Origin: Oceanicola sp. 22II-s10i
GTDB taxonomy: Bacteria > Pseudomonadota > Alphaproteobacteria > Rhodobacterales > Rhodobacteraceae
DNA length: 64,000 nucleotides
Assembly: GCF_002210105.1 (NCBI RefSeq)
Contig: NZ_AQQU01000001.1
Span: 1,400,501 to 1,464,500 of the forward strand
Reading direction: 5' to 3'
The notes beneath the pieces were generated by a model that did not search any database, was not told the origin of the DNA, and saw nothing but the letters and a program-made list of their open reading frames with translations. Both the position numbers and the translations under genes were made by a program. Positions 8,329-17,363 of the stretch are shown one piece after another (position 1 is the stretch's first letter; each line of letters starts with the position of its first letter).

Positions 8329-8586
8329 ATGCCCGAAGATGGAATTGGATTTCTGTTCTGGGAAGATGCCCGTTCACGCGTGAACGAGATCGCGTTCGAC
8401 AGGGCGGCGGACAAGCTGTTCTGGCCGAATGAAACCTTCCCCGCGCATTTCTACTACCAGGCGCCCGACCACAACTGGAAGGCCCATGGCGGGGTGCGGG
8501 ATCCGAACCCGCCGACCGACAACGAACTGCAGTGGGACGACAACGTGCCGCCCGACCTGTCGGAGTTCTCGGACTTCCTGCTGTAG
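8329..8586 (+). CDS. Small acidic protein with conserved MPEDGI...DNVPPD ends, paralogue 2
   Basis: The product is 85 aa. The start is fixed by homology with the protein at 7935 and by GAGGAG 6-8 nt upstream. It shares MPEDGIxFLF at the N-terminus and W(E/D)DNVPPD(M/L) plus FSxxLL-like residues at the C-terminus with its paralogue. The roughly 50-residue centre is unrelated, rich in Trp, His, Tyr and Pro, and contains HFYYQAPDHNW. No export signal or membrane segment is visible. The separate upstream region of about 120 bp beyond the preceding terminator should contain its own promoter. Function unknown. Confidence 0.72.
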   Translation: MPEDGIGFLFWEDARSRVNEIAFDRAADKLFWPNETFPAHFYYQAPDHNWKAHGGVRDPNPPTDNELQWDDNVPPDLSEFSDFLL

Positions 8587-8600
8587 ATCCGGCCCGCGCG

Positions 8601-9026
8601 TCACCCTTTGGCGGCGCGGGTCCATTCGAGATAGGCGACCGCCAGGCGGTCGGGAACCGCCGGGAGGATGGTTTCCGACGTCGCGATGGTCAGCCTGTCG
8701 CCGTCGATCTCGAAGTTGCGGACCTGCTCGGTGCCCACGTAGTCGGGGTGCCATGCCGCGTCGACGGTGGCGATGAAACGGCTCCCCTCGATCCGCAGGG
8801 CGCCGGAATAGGCGAACATGGTGCGGATCATCGCCGCCTCGGGCGTTTCGCCTGCGTTCGGGCTGCGGTCCTGCGCGGTGATGACCGTGGTCAGGCGGTC
8901 GTCGCGGGTGATCGCGATATAGCCGACCGGGGTGTCGCCGAAGGGGACCATCACCTCGCCATTGTCGGAGAAGACCCATTTGACCGCGAGCAGCTTCCAG
9001 TTTCCGTAGATCGCATCGTTCGGCAT
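8601..9026 (-). CDS. Lipocalin-like domain protein
   Basis: The product is 141 aa. The N-terminal IYGNWKLLAVKWVF followed by DNGEVMVPFGDTPVGYIAIT is the pattern of the lipocalin-like PF13924 family (GxWxL then P.G.I.Y), with alternating beta strands to the end. There is no signal peptide, so it is probably cytoplasmic. Its 3' end faces the second small acidic gene 14 bp away, and it lies 20 bp downstream of exonuclease III on the same strand, so co-transcription is likely. The ligand is unknown. Confidence 0.75.
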   Translation of the reverse strand: MPNDAIYGNWKLLAVKWVFSDNGEVMVPFGDTPVGYIAITRDDRLTTVITAQDRSPNAGETPEAAMIRTMFAYSGALRIEGSRFIATVDAAWHPDYVGTEQVRNFEIDGDRLTIATSETILPAVPDRLAVAYLEWTRAAKG

Positions 9027-9046
9027 CGGGTGTCTCCTGTGCGGGA

Positions 9047-9835
9047 TCAGAGGTCGAAGGTCGCGAAGACCGGCGCGTGGTCCGACGGCTGTTCCCAGCC
9101 CCGGACCGCGCGCAGGATGCGCGAGGAGTGGGCGGCGTTCGAGATGTCGGGCGTGGCCCAGATGTGGTCCAGGCGGCGGCCCTTGTCGGCGGCGTCCCAG
9201 TCAGGGCTGCGGTAGGACCACCAGGAATAGAGGTTGCCCTCGGGCAGGTCCTGCCGGGTGATGTCCACCCACTTGCCCGCGTCCTGCGTCGCGCCGAGCG
9301 CCTCGACCTCGACCGGGGTGTGCGAGACGATCTTGAGCAGCTGCTTGTGGTTCCAGACGTCGTCCTCGCGCGGGGCGATGTTCAGGTCGCCGACGAGGAT
9401 CGCCTTTTCGGGGCGTTCGGCGTGGAACCAGTCGCGCATCTCGGAGAGGTAGTCGAGCTTCTGGCCGAACTTCACGTTCTTTTCGCGGTCCGGAATGTCG
9501 CCGCCCGCCGGGACGTAGAAGTTGTGGATCGTCACCCCGTTTTCCAGCCGCCCTGCGATGTGGCGGGCGTGGCCGAGGGCGGCGAAGTCGCGGTCGCCCA
9601 CGTCCTCGATCGGCAGTTTCGACAGGATGGCGACGCCGTTGTAGCCCTTCTGCCCGCGCGCGATCATGTGGCGGTAGCCAAGTGCCTCGAAGGTGGCGAA
9701 GGGGATCTTGTCGACCGGCGACTTGCATTCCTGCAGGCAGAGCACGTCCGGCAGTTCCTCGGTCATCAGGCGCGAGACCAGCGCCTCGCGCAGGCGGACC
9801 GAGTTGATGTTCCATGTGGCGAGGGTGAAGGTCAT
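9047..9835 (-). CDS. xthA: Exodeoxyribonuclease III
   Basis: The product is 262 aa, the normal length for the family. Endonuclease/exonuclease/phosphatase motifs run in order: LATWNINSVR, LCLQECK (catalytic Glu), YNGVAIL, AILVGDLNIAP (Asp/Asn), RRLDHIWAT and PSDHAPVFATF (the terminal Asp-His pair). It cleaves at AP sites and degrades 3' ends in base-excision repair in the cytoplasm. It is the first gene of a probable two-gene unit with the lipocalin-like gene. Confidence 0.94.
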   Translation of the reverse strand: MTFTLATWNINSVRLREALVSRLMTEELPDVLCLQECKSPVDKIPFATFEALGYRHMIARGQKGYNGVAILSKLPIEDVGDRDFAALGHARHIAGRLENGVTIHNFYVPAGGDIPDREKNVKFGQKLDYLSEMRDWFHAERPEKAILVGDLNIAPREDDVWNHKQLLKIVSHTPVEVEALGATQDAGKWVDITRQDLPEGNLYSWWSYRSPDWDAADKGRRLDHIWATPDISNAAHSSRILRAVRGWEQPSDHAPVFATFDL

Positions 9836-9980
9836 CGGGCGACTCCTGTCCGGCGTGGGTGGGGCAGGGGTCGCGTTCCGGGACGGTCATGTCAAGGGCG
9901 TCGGGCCGCGGGTGCGCAGGATTGGCCGGTTGTCATTGTGGCCGGGGGGTGCATGATGGCGCCAAATGGGGAGGCACGGC

Positions 9981-12080
9981 GTGAAGACCGTCACCGAGTT
10001 TCCGAGACAGGTCCGGGAAGAGCCGGACATGGGGATCGTTCTGGCGGATGGCACACGGCTGTCCGCGCGGGTCTGGATGCCGGAGGATGCGGGCGACGAC
10101 CCGGTTCCGGCGATCCTTGAGTTCCTGCCCTATCGCAAGCGCGACGGCACCACGGTGCGCGATGCGCTGACCCATCCCTATTTCGCCGGACATGGCTATG
10201 CCTGCCTGCGCGTCGACATGCGCGGCAATGGCGACAGCGACGGGGTGATGGACGACGAGTATTCCCCGCAGGAGCTGTCAGACGCCTGCGAGGTGATCGC
10301 ATGGATCGCGGCGCAGCCGTGGTGTTCGGGGACCGTCGGGATGATGGGCATCTCATGGGGCGGGTTCAACGGGTTGCAGGTCGCGGCCCTTGAGCCGCCG
10401 GCGCTGCAGGCGGTGGTGACGCTCTGTTCGACGGTGGATCGCTACGCGGACGACATCCACTTCAAGGGCGGGTGCCTGCTGAACGAGAACCTCGGCTGGG
10501 GGGCGACGATGTGGGCCTATTCCTCGCGTCCGCCCGATCCGGCGCTGCGCGAGGACTGGCGGCAGCAGTGGATGCTGCGGCTGGAGGCGGAGCCGTTCCT
10601 GCCCGACCTCTGGCTGAGGCACCAGCGGCGGGACGCCTACTGGCGGCACGGGTCGGTGTGCGAGGACTATTCCGCGCTGAAGGCGAAGGTGATGGCGGTC
10701 GGGGGCTGGGGCGACAGCTACAAGAACGCGGTGCCGGAGATCGTCCGGAACCTGCCGGGGGCGAAGGGGATCGTGGGGCCGTGGGTGCACAAGTATCCGC
10801 ATTTCGCGGTGCCGGAGCCGCGCATCGGGTTCCTTCAGGAGGCGCTGCGGTGGTGGGATCGCTGGCTGAAGGGCGTCGAGACCGGGGTCGAGGAGGATCC
10901 GGCGCTGGCGCTTTACTTGATGGACGGGGTGCGGCCCGCGACGTGGTACGCGGAGCGGCCGGGACGGTGGATCGCCGAGGGCGGCTGGCCGTCGGCGGGG
11001 ATCGGGACCGAGGTTTTCAGGCTCGTGCCGGGTGAACTGATGTCCGACGCAGGGCAGCGCCCGGCCCGAGGGGGGGCGCAGAAAGCGCCCGCCCTGGGGG
11101 GCGGGTCGGGCGCTGCCCGGACCACGGGTCCGGGCGGGGATGACCCCACAGGTTTGGGCGAAGGATTCACGGTTTCGCTCGCCTCGCCCCAGCACTGCGG
11201 GGCCGAGGGCGGGGAGTTCTGCGCGATCTGGCTGGGGCCGGAGATGCCGGGCGACCAGCGGCCGGACGATGCCTTTTCCGCGTGTTTCGACTCCGGCCCG
11301 CTGGCGCAGACCGATATCGTCGGGGCGCCCTCGCTACGCCTGCGGCTAAGCTCGGACAGGCCCGCGGCGCAGATTGCCGTCCGGTTGAACCATGTCCACC
11401 CGGACGGGGCTTCGACCCGGATCACCTGGGGCGTGCTGAACCTGACCCGCCGCGACTCGATGGCCGATCCGGAGCCGCTGGTTCCCGGCGAGAGCTGTGA
11501 CATCACCGTCCCGCTGGACCACATCGCCTATCGCCTGCCCGAGGGGCACCGGCTGCGCGTTGCGGTGTCCACCAGCTACTGGCCGATGCTCTGGCCACAG
11601 CCCGAGGCGGCGACGCTGACCCTGACCGGCGGCGCGCTGGACCTGCCGGTCCGCCCCGCGGCGCAGGGTGACGAGGTGACGTTCCCCGGCCCCGAAGCCG
11701 CGCCCGCCCTGCGGCAGCGTATCGTCCGTGAGGACAGCCACGTCCGGCGGACTGAGACGGATCGCCAGACCGGCGCGGTGACACTGGTGATCGAGGACGA
11801 CTTCGGCGAGGCGGAGAACCTCGATCACGGGCTGATCTCGGGCGGCATCGCCCGCGAACGCTGGACGATCCATCCCGACGACCCACTTAGCGCAAGGGGC
11901 GACTGCCACTGGACCGAGGTGATCGAGCGCGACGGCCTGCGGCTGAGGACGGAGACCTATTCGACCATGACTTCGGACGCGACCACCTTCCACTTCAGCG
12001 CAAGGCTGGAGGCATGGGAGGGCGACCGCCTGATATATGACCGCGACGTCAAAACGGAGGTGCCGCGCGACATGATGTGA
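9981..12080 (+). CDS. CocE/NonD family hydrolase (X-Pro dipeptidyl-peptidase S15 type)
   Basis: About 699 aa. The GTG at 9981 is preferred over the in-frame ATG at 9966 because GGGGAGG lies 6 nt before the GTG. The alpha/beta-hydrolase domain has LPYRKRDGT, VDMRGNGDSDG and the nucleophile elbow GISWGG with Ser125. A C-terminal jelly-roll domain (from about LRLRLSSDRPAAQIAVRL) is typical of cocaine esterase and glutaryl-7-ACA acylase relatives. At residues 358-385 a Gly/Ala/Pro-rich stretch is encoded by an 84-bp multiple-hairpin element, an in-frame insertion between the two domains. There is no signal peptide. The natural ester or amide substrate is unknown. Confidence 0.9.
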   Translation: MKTVTEFPRQVREEPDMGIVLADGTRLSARVWMPEDAGDDPVPAILEFLPYRKRDGTTVRDALTHPYFAGHGYACLRVDMRGNGDSDGVMDDEYSPQELSDACEVIAWIAAQPWCSGTVGMMGISWGGFNGLQVAALEPPALQAVVTLCSTVDRYADDIHFKGGCLLNENLGWGATMWAYSSRPPDPALREDWRQQWMLRLEAEPFLPDLWLRHQRRDAYWRHGSVCEDYSALKAKVMAVGGWGDSYKNAVPEIVRNLPGAKGIVGPWVHKYPHFAVPEPRIGFLQEALRWWDRWLKGVETGVEEDPALALYLMDGVRPATWYAERPGRWIAEGGWPSAGIGTEVFRLVPGELMSDAGQRPARGGAQKAPALGGGSGAARTTGPGGDDPTGLGEGFTVSLASPQHCGAEGGEFCAIWLGPEMPGDQRPDDAFSACFDSGPLAQTDIVGAPSLRLRLSSDRPAAQIAVRLNHVHPDGASTRITWGVLNLTRRDSMADPEPLVPGESCDITVPLDHIAYRLPEGHRLRVAVSTSYWPMLWPQPEAATLTLTGGALDLPVRPAAQGDEVTFPGPEAAPALRQRIVREDSHVRRTETDRQTGAVTLVIEDDFGEAENLDHGLISGGIARERWTIHPDDPLSARGDCHWTEVIERDGLRLRTETYSTMTSDATTFHFSARLEAWEGDRLIYDRDVKTEVPRDMM
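11052..11135 (+). repeat. Palindromic element inserted in frame within the CocE gene
   Basis: Arms 11052-11068 and 11102-11118 are inverted repeats with one mismatch in 17. Between them sits a 6-bp hairpin (GGGCGC/GCGCCC). Overlapping the right arm is a perfect 9-bp hairpin (GCCCGGACC, ACG loop, GGTCCGGGC at 11115-11135). The core GGTCCGGGCAGCGCCC on the opposite strand resembles the intergenic hairpin at 45645-45665. Confidence 0.82.
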
Positions 12081-12195
12081 CCTCCCGCCGCGAAAAGCTG
12101 CGGGAAATCCTTGCATGACGGCCCGTAAAGCGGGTTTATTGACTCACCAATCAAGAAAACGCCGGGGCACCCTCCGGTAAAACAGGGAGAAGACC

Positions 12196-13782
12196 ATGAG
12201 CGACGAGCTTCGCTATTATCTCAACCGCACCGTTCTGGGCCGGATGCCGCGCCGCGCCTTCCTTGGCCGCGCGATGGCGCTTGGCATGACGGCGGCGGGT
12301 GCGAACCTGATGCTGTCCTCGGGCCTGCGCGCGCAGGAGCCGGTGAAGGGCGGGACGATGAAGCTGGGGATGCAGGGCGGCGGGTCCACCGACAGCCTCG
12401 ATCCCGGTCTCGCCTCGAACCAGGTGACCTTCCAGATCTGCAAGCTGATCGGCGACACGCTGGTCGAGCTCGATCCCAAGGGCGGCCCGGTGATTCCGCG
12501 TCTGGCCGAAGAGGTGACGAGCGACGACACCGCCACTGTCTGGACCTTCAAGATCCGCAAGGGCGTCACCTTCCACAACGGTGCGACGATGACCCCCGCC
12601 GACGTGGTTGCCACGGTCGAGCGGCATTCGAACGAGGAGTCGAAGTCCGGCGCGCTCGGCGTGGTCAAGGGCATCAAGGAAATGACGGTCGACGGCGACA
12701 ATGTCGTGATGACCCTGAACGGCCCGAACGCCGACTTCCCCTACCTGATGGCCGACTACCACCTCGTCGTGCAGCCGAACGGTGGCAAGGACGATCCGAC
12801 CAGCGGCATCGGCACCGGCGCCTACAAGGTCGTCGTGAACGAACCGGGCGTGCGCCACGTGTTCGAGAAGTTCGACGGCTACTGGGACGACTCGATGGGG
12901 CACGTGAACACGGTCGAGATCACCGTGATCAACGACAACACCGCCCGGACCAGCGCGCTGCAGTCGGGACAGGTGCATTACATCAACCGGATCGACCCCA
13001 AGGTCGCGGGCCTGCTGGACCGGGCGCCGAACGTCACCGTGACGCAGGCGTCGGGCAAGGGCCACTACGTGTTCATCATGCACTGCAACACGGCGCCCTT
13101 CGACAACAACGACCTGCGGCTGGCGCTGAAATACGCGATCAACCGGGAAGAGATGGTCGAGAAGATCCTGCGCGGCTATGGCTCGGTCGGGAACGACTTC
13201 CCGATCAACGCGGCCTATCCGCTGTTCCCCGAAGGGATCGAGCAGCGCACCTACGATCCGGACAAGGCCAAGTTCCACTACGAAAAGTCCGGCCACTCCG
13301 GTCCGATCACCCTGCGCACCTCTGATGTCGCCTTCTCGGGCGCGCTGGATGCGACGGCGCTGTTCCAGCAGTCGGCGGCCGCCGCCGGGATCGAGCTGGA
13401 GATAAAGCGCGAGCCGGGTGACGGCTACTGGACCGACGTGTGGAACGTGCAGCCCTTCAGCGCCTCCTACTGGGGCGGGCGTCCGGTGCAGGACCAGATG
13501 TATTCCACCGCCTACCTGTCGACGGCGGACTGGAACGACACCCGGTTCCAGAACGAGAAGTTCGACGGACTGCTGCGGCAGGCCAAGGGCGAACTGGACG
13601 AGGCCAAGCGCAAGGAAATGTATCGCGAGATGGCGATGCTGGTCCGCGACGAGGGCGGCCTGATCTGCCCGATGTTCAACGACTTCGTTTCCGCGCATGG
13701 CGAGGATCTGGTCGGCTGGATCGACGATCCGAACCAGGACAACATGAACGGCTACGTCACGCACAAGTGCTGGATCGCGTGA
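12196..13782 (+). CDS. ABC transporter substrate-binding protein, peptide/nickel (DppA/SBP_bac_5) type
   Basis: The product is 528 aa. The N-terminus has a twin-arginine signal, PRRAFLGRAMALGMTAAGAN, ending near LRAQE, so it is exported folded by Tat. The mature part shows the family-5 pattern: SLDPGLASNQVTFQICKLI, LVELDPKGGPVIPRLAEEV, WTFKIRKGVTFHNGATMTPADVV and LRLALKYAINREEMV. GGGAGAAG precedes the ATG. It is the first gene of an operon with two permeases and a fused ATPase and would deliver oligopeptides or a similar ligand in the periplasm. The ligand cannot be read from the sequence. Confidence 0.93.
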   Translation: MSDELRYYLNRTVLGRMPRRAFLGRAMALGMTAAGANLMLSSGLRAQEPVKGGTMKLGMQGGGSTDSLDPGLASNQVTFQICKLIGDTLVELDPKGGPVIPRLAEEVTSDDTATVWTFKIRKGVTFHNGATMTPADVVATVERHSNEESKSGALGVVKGIKEMTVDGDNVVMTLNGPNADFPYLMADYHLVVQPNGGKDDPTSGIGTGAYKVVVNEPGVRHVFEKFDGYWDDSMGHVNTVEITVINDNTARTSALQSGQVHYINRIDPKVAGLLDRAPNVTVTQASGKGHYVFIMHCNTAPFDNNDLRLALKYAINREEMVEKILRGYGSVGNDFPINAAYPLFPEGIEQRTYDPDKAKFHYEKSGHSGPITLRTSDVAFSGALDATALFQQSAAAAGIELEIKREPGDGYWTDVWNVQPFSASYWGGRPVQDQMYSTAYLSTADWNDTRFQNEKFDGLLRQAKGELDEAKRKEMYREMAMLVRDEGGLICPMFNDFVSAHGEDLVGWIDDPNQDNMNGYVTHKCWIA

Positions 13783-13792
13783 GGTCCGGGTC

Positions 13793-14749
13793 GTGCATCC
13801 GATCCTGAAATTCGTGGCCCAGAGGATCGCTCTGGGCCTCGTGCTCCTTCTTGCCGCGTCGGTGCTGATCTTTGCGGGCACCCAGATCCTGCCGGGCGAC
13901 GTGGCGCAATCCATTCTCGGACAATCGGCCACCGAGACCGCCCTCGCGAACCTGCGCGCGGAGCTGGGTCTGAACGAGCCGGTCGTCTCGCGCTATTTCG
14001 CCTGGCTGGGCGGCGCATTGCAGGGCGATCTGGGGACCGCACTGACGAACGGGCAGGACATCGCGGACGCGATGAGCCGCCGCCTTGGGAATACGCTGTT
14101 CCTCGCGGGCTGGGCCGCGCTGATCTCGGTCCCGCTGGCGATCATCCTCGGGCTGATCGCGGTGCGCTACAACGGGCGCTGGCCGGACAGGCTGATCTCG
14201 GCGGTGACGCTGGCGACGGTGTCGGTGCCGGAATTCCTGCTGGGCTACATCGTGATGTTCTACCTTGCGGTGCAGTTCCGGTGGTTCCCCTCGGTCTCGA
14301 CCGTCTATGACGGGATGACGCTGGGGGCCAAGCTGAACGCCATCGCGCTGCCGGTCATGGTGCTGGTCATGGTCGTGCTGGGCCACATGATGCGGATGAC
14401 CCGCGCGGCGATCCTGAACGTGATGCAGTCGGCCTATGTCGAGACGGCGGAGCTGAAGGGCCTGCGTCCCTTCACCATCATCTGGAAACACGCCTTTCCG
14501 AACGCCATCGCGCCGGTCGTCAACGTGGTCATGCTGAACATGGCCTACCTCGTCGTCGGCGTCGTGGTGGTCGAAGTGGTCTTCGTCTATCCCGGCATGG
14601 GGCAATACCTGGTCGACCACGTCGCCAAGCGGGACGTGCCGGTGGTGCAGGCCTGCGGGCTGGTGTTCGCCGCGATCTACATCGGGTTCAACATCCTCGC
14701 CGACGTCATCGCCATCGTGGCCAACCCGAGGCTGAGGCACCCGAGATGA
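13793..14749 (+). CDS. ABC transporter permease, DppB type
   Basis: The product is 318 aa from a GTG start 11 bp after the binding-protein gene. It has the DppB-type architecture: an N-terminal membrane helix, then a periplasmic segment with DVAQSILGQSAT and ELGLNEPVV, and then five helices. The EAA loop that contacts the ATPase is AYVETAELKGLRPFTIIWKH followed by AFPNAI. The C-terminus VFVYPGMGQYLVDHV is characteristic of the family. It overlaps the next permease by 4 bp and forms the channel heterodimer with it. Confidence 0.93.
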   Translation: MHPILKFVAQRIALGLVLLLAASVLIFAGTQILPGDVAQSILGQSATETALANLRAELGLNEPVVSRYFAWLGGALQGDLGTALTNGQDIADAMSRRLGNTLFLAGWAALISVPLAIILGLIAVRYNGRWPDRLISAVTLATVSVPEFLLGYIVMFYLAVQFRWFPSVSTVYDGMTLGAKLNAIALPVMVLVMVVLGHMMRMTRAAILNVMQSAYVETAELKGLRPFTIIWKHAFPNAIAPVVNVVMLNMAYLVVGVVVVEVVFVYPGMGQYLVDHVAKRDVPVVQACGLVFAAIYIGFNILADVIAIVANPRLRHPR

Positions 14750-15561
14750 TGCGCATTCCCCTTTCCGCCCTGATCGGGCTGATCCTGACCTCGGTTTATT
14801 TCCTCGCCGCCATATTCGCCGGCTGGCTGGCGCCCTACGGCATGGCCGAGGTCGTCGGCGACGTGTGGGAGCCGTCGAGCGCCGAGCACTGGCTGGGCAC
14901 CGACAGCATCGGGCGCGACCTGCTGACCCGGATGATCTATGGCGGGCAGATCACCATCTTCGTGGCGACCGCCGCGACGATTCTGAGCTTCGTCACCGGC
15001 TCCATCCTCGGCTTCACCGCCGCCGTGGCCGGGGGCTGGGTGGATCAGGCGCTGAGCCGGATGGTCGACCTGATCATGTCGATCCCGGCGCTGATCTTTG
15101 CCCTCGTCGTGCTGTCGGTGATGCCTGTCACGATGCCGGTGCTGATCGCCGTCATGGGCCTGATCGAGTCGACCCGCGTGTTCCGCCTGTCCCGCGCCGT
15201 GGCCGCCGACATCGTGGTCATGGACTATGTCGAGGCCGCCCGCCTGCGCGGCGAAGGCTCGGCCTGGGTGATCTTCCGTGAAATCCTGCCGAACGCCCTG
15301 TCGCCACTGGTGGCCGAGGCGGGGCTGCGGTTCATCTTTATGGTGCTCTTCATCTCGACGCTGTCGTTCCTCGGGCTCGGCGTCCAGCCGCCACTGGCGG
15401 ACTGGGGCGGGATCGTGAAGGAGAACAAGGAAGGCATCGTCTACGGCATCGCCGCCGCGCTCTACCCGGCGGTGGCCATCGCGACGCTGGCGATTTCCGT
15501 GAACCTCGTGGCGGACTGGATCCTGAACCGCACGACCAGCCTGAAAGGGGGCCGCGGATGA
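14746..15561 (+). CDS. ABC transporter permease, DppC type
   Basis: The product is 271 aa. The N-terminus has one membrane helix, then HWLGTDSIGRDLLTRMIYG, the DppC/OppC signature. The EAA loop is DYVEAARLRGEGSAWVIFRE, followed by ILPNAL, and the C-terminus has LSFLGLGVQPPLADWGGIV. It overlaps both neighbours by 4 bp, so translation is coupled along the operon. It pairs with the DppB-type permease. Confidence 0.93.
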   Translation: MMRIPLSALIGLILTSVYFLAAIFAGWLAPYGMAEVVGDVWEPSSAEHWLGTDSIGRDLLTRMIYGGQITIFVATAATILSFVTGSILGFTAAVAGGWVDQALSRMVDLIMSIPALIFALVVLSVMPVTMPVLIAVMGLIESTRVFRLSRAVAADIVVMDYVEAARLRGEGSAWVIFREILPNALSPLVAEAGLRFIFMVLFISTLSFLGLGVQPPLADWGGIVKENKEGIVYGIAAALYPAVAIATLAISVNLVADWILNRTTSLKGGRG

Positions 15562-17234
15562 ACGACGATGAGATCGTTCCCGTCAGCCATGTCGCCGAGG
15601 GCGAGACGCTGCTGGAGATTACCGGGCTGAGGATCGAGGCCACGGCCTATCCGCCGGGCGAGCCGCCGCAGGAGATCGTGATCGTGGACGGCGTGTCGCT
15701 GAGCCTGAAGAAGGGCAAGGTGCTGGGCCTGATCGGGGAATCCGGTGCGGGCAAGTCGACCATCGGCCTGTCATCCATGGCCTACGGCCGCGGCGGCGTG
15801 CGGCTGACGGCGGGCGACATCGTGCTGAACGGGCAGGAGATCCGCGCGGCCGGGCCGGGCGTACTGAGGCGGCTGCGGGGCAAGGTCGTGACCTACGTCG
15901 CGCAGTCGGCGGCGGCCAGCTTCAACCCCTCGCGCAAGCTGATGGACCAGGTGATCGAGACGACCGTCGCGGCGCGCGGCGTCAGCCGGTCGCAGGCCGA
16001 GGCGCGGGCGGTGACGCTGTTCAGGAAGCTGGGCCTGCCGGATCCGGAGCGGATCGGCAAACGCTATCCGCACCAGGTCTCGGGCGGGCAGCTGCAGCGG
16101 GTGATGACCGCGATGGCCCTGTGCCCCGAGCCGGAGCTGGTGATCTTCGACGAACCGACGACGGCGCTGGACGTGACCACGCAGATCGACGTGCTGGCGG
16201 CGATCAAGGAGGCGATCGCGGACACCGGTGTCGCGGCGCTCTATATCACGCATGATCTGGCGGTCGTGGCGCAGGTCTCGGACGAGATCATGGTGCTGCG
16301 GCACGGCAAGATGGTCGAGCATGGCACGACCGACCAGATCATCAACGCCCCACGCGAGAACTACACGCGCGACCTCGTCTCGGTCCGGTCCATCGACCAC
16401 GAGGAAAAGGCGCCGGTCGGCGAGACGGTGCTTAAGGTCGAGGGGATCACGGCGCGCTATTCGGGACTGAAGCGGGACATCCTGTCGGACGTTTCCGTGG
16501 CGCTCCACCCCGGCCAGACGCTGGCTGTGGTGGGCGAATCCGGCTCCGGCAAGTCGACGCTGGCGCGGGTGATCACCGGGCTGCTGCCGCCGTCCGCGGG
16601 CAAGGTGACGTTTTCGGGGCGGGAACTCTCGCCCGCCCTGAACGGGCGGTCTCGGGACGACCTGCGCGAGCTGCAGATGATCTACCAGATGGCCGACGTG
16701 GCGATGAACCCGCGCCAGACCGTCAAGACGATCATCGGGCGGCCGCTGGAGTTCTACTTCGGCATGAAGGGCAAGCAGCGCGACGCGCGGGTGGCCGAAC
16801 TGCTGGAGGAGATCGAGCTGGGGCAGGGCTTTGCCGACCGCTATCCGGCCGAGCTGTCGGGCGGCCAGAAACAGCGCGTCTGCATCGCCCGCGCGCTGGC
16901 GGCTGAGCCCAAGGTCATCATCTGCGACGAGGTGACATCGGCGCTTGACCCGCTGGTGGCGGACGGGATCCTCAAGCTGCTGCTGAAGCTGCAGCGGGAG
17001 GAGGACGTGGCCTACCTCTTCATCACCCACGACATCGCCACGGTCCGCGCGATCGCGGATTCCATCGCTGTGATGTACCAGGGCAAGGTCCAGCGCTACG
17101 GCCCCAAGAGCGAGGTCCTCGCCCCGCCGTTCGACGCCTACACGGACCTTCTGCTGTCGTCGGTGCCGGAAATGCGGCTCGGCTGGCTGGAGGAAGTGGT
17201 GGAGAACCGCAGGATGGAAAGCGCGGGGCATTAA
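15558..17234 (+). CDS. ABC transporter ATPase, fused DppD-DppF (two nucleotide-binding domains)
   Basis: The product is 558 aa, about twice the size of one ATPase. Domain 1 has Walker A GESGAGKS at residues 60-67, signature SGGQLQRV and Walker [13 protein letters not shown]. Domain 2 has Walker A GESGSGKS at 326-333, signature [10 protein letters not shown] and Walker [13 protein letters not shown]. Each is a complete peptide/nickel-type cassette, so one protein replaces DppD plus DppF. It ends the four-gene operon and is followed by an 81-bp inverted repeat that probably terminates transcription. Confidence 0.94.
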   Translation: MNDDEIVPVSHVAEGETLLEITGLRIEATAYPPGEPPQEIVIVDGVSLSLKKGKVLGLIGESGAGKSTIGLSSMAYGRGGVRLTAGDIVLNGQEIRAAGPGVLRRLRGKVVTYVAQSAAASFNPSRKLMDQVIETTVAARGVSRSQAEARAVTLFRKLGLPDPERIGKRYPHQVSGGQLQRVMTAMALCPEPELVIFDEPTTALDVTTQIDVLAAIKEAIADTGVAALYITHDLAVVAQVSDEIMVLRHGKMVEHGTTDQIINAPRENYTRDLVSVRSIDHEEKAPVGETVLKVEGITARYSGLKRDILSDVSVALHPGQTLAVVGESGSGKSTLARVITGLLPPSAGKVTFSGRELSPALNGRSRDDLRELQMIYQMADVAMNPRQTVKTIIGRPLEFYFGMKGKQRDARVAELLEEIELGQGFADRYPAELSGGQKQRVCIARALAAEPKVIICDEVTSALDPLVADGILKLLLKLQREEDVAYLFITHDIATVRAIADSIAVMYQGKVQRYGPKSEVLAPPFDAYTDLLLSSVPEMRLGWLEEVVENRRMESAGH

Positions 17235-17244
17235 GAGAATTTTG

Positions 17245-17325
17245 CCTCCGGCGGGAGTTTGTCTGGCCAGATGAAGCATGGGATCGATCCCTCGTTCATC
17301 TGGCCGAATAAACTCCCGCCGGAGG
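17245..17325. repeat. 81-bp near-perfect inverted repeat (two repeat elements head to head)
   Basis: The 31-bp arms 17245-17275 and 17295-17325 are inverted copies with three mismatches. The centre contains the palindrome GGGATCGATCCC. Each arm carries the TTCATCTGGCC...AACTCC motif seen at 45619 and 57774. The element fills the gap between two convergent operons and may act as a bidirectional terminator. Confidence 0.9.
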
Positions 17326-17363
17326 CTCCCTCACCCGCCAACCGCGCGGGTGCCGGGCGGATG

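Noticed and set aside
12151-13932. 593-codon frame antisense to the substrate-binding protein gene
   Set aside because: Shadow of a gene with a Tat signal and clear family motifs; the antisense product is low-complexity His/Arg/Val-rich.
15771-17279. 502-codon frame antisense to the double ATPase
   Set aside because: Both Walker A and signature motifs are in the plus-strand frame; the antisense frame shows no domain.
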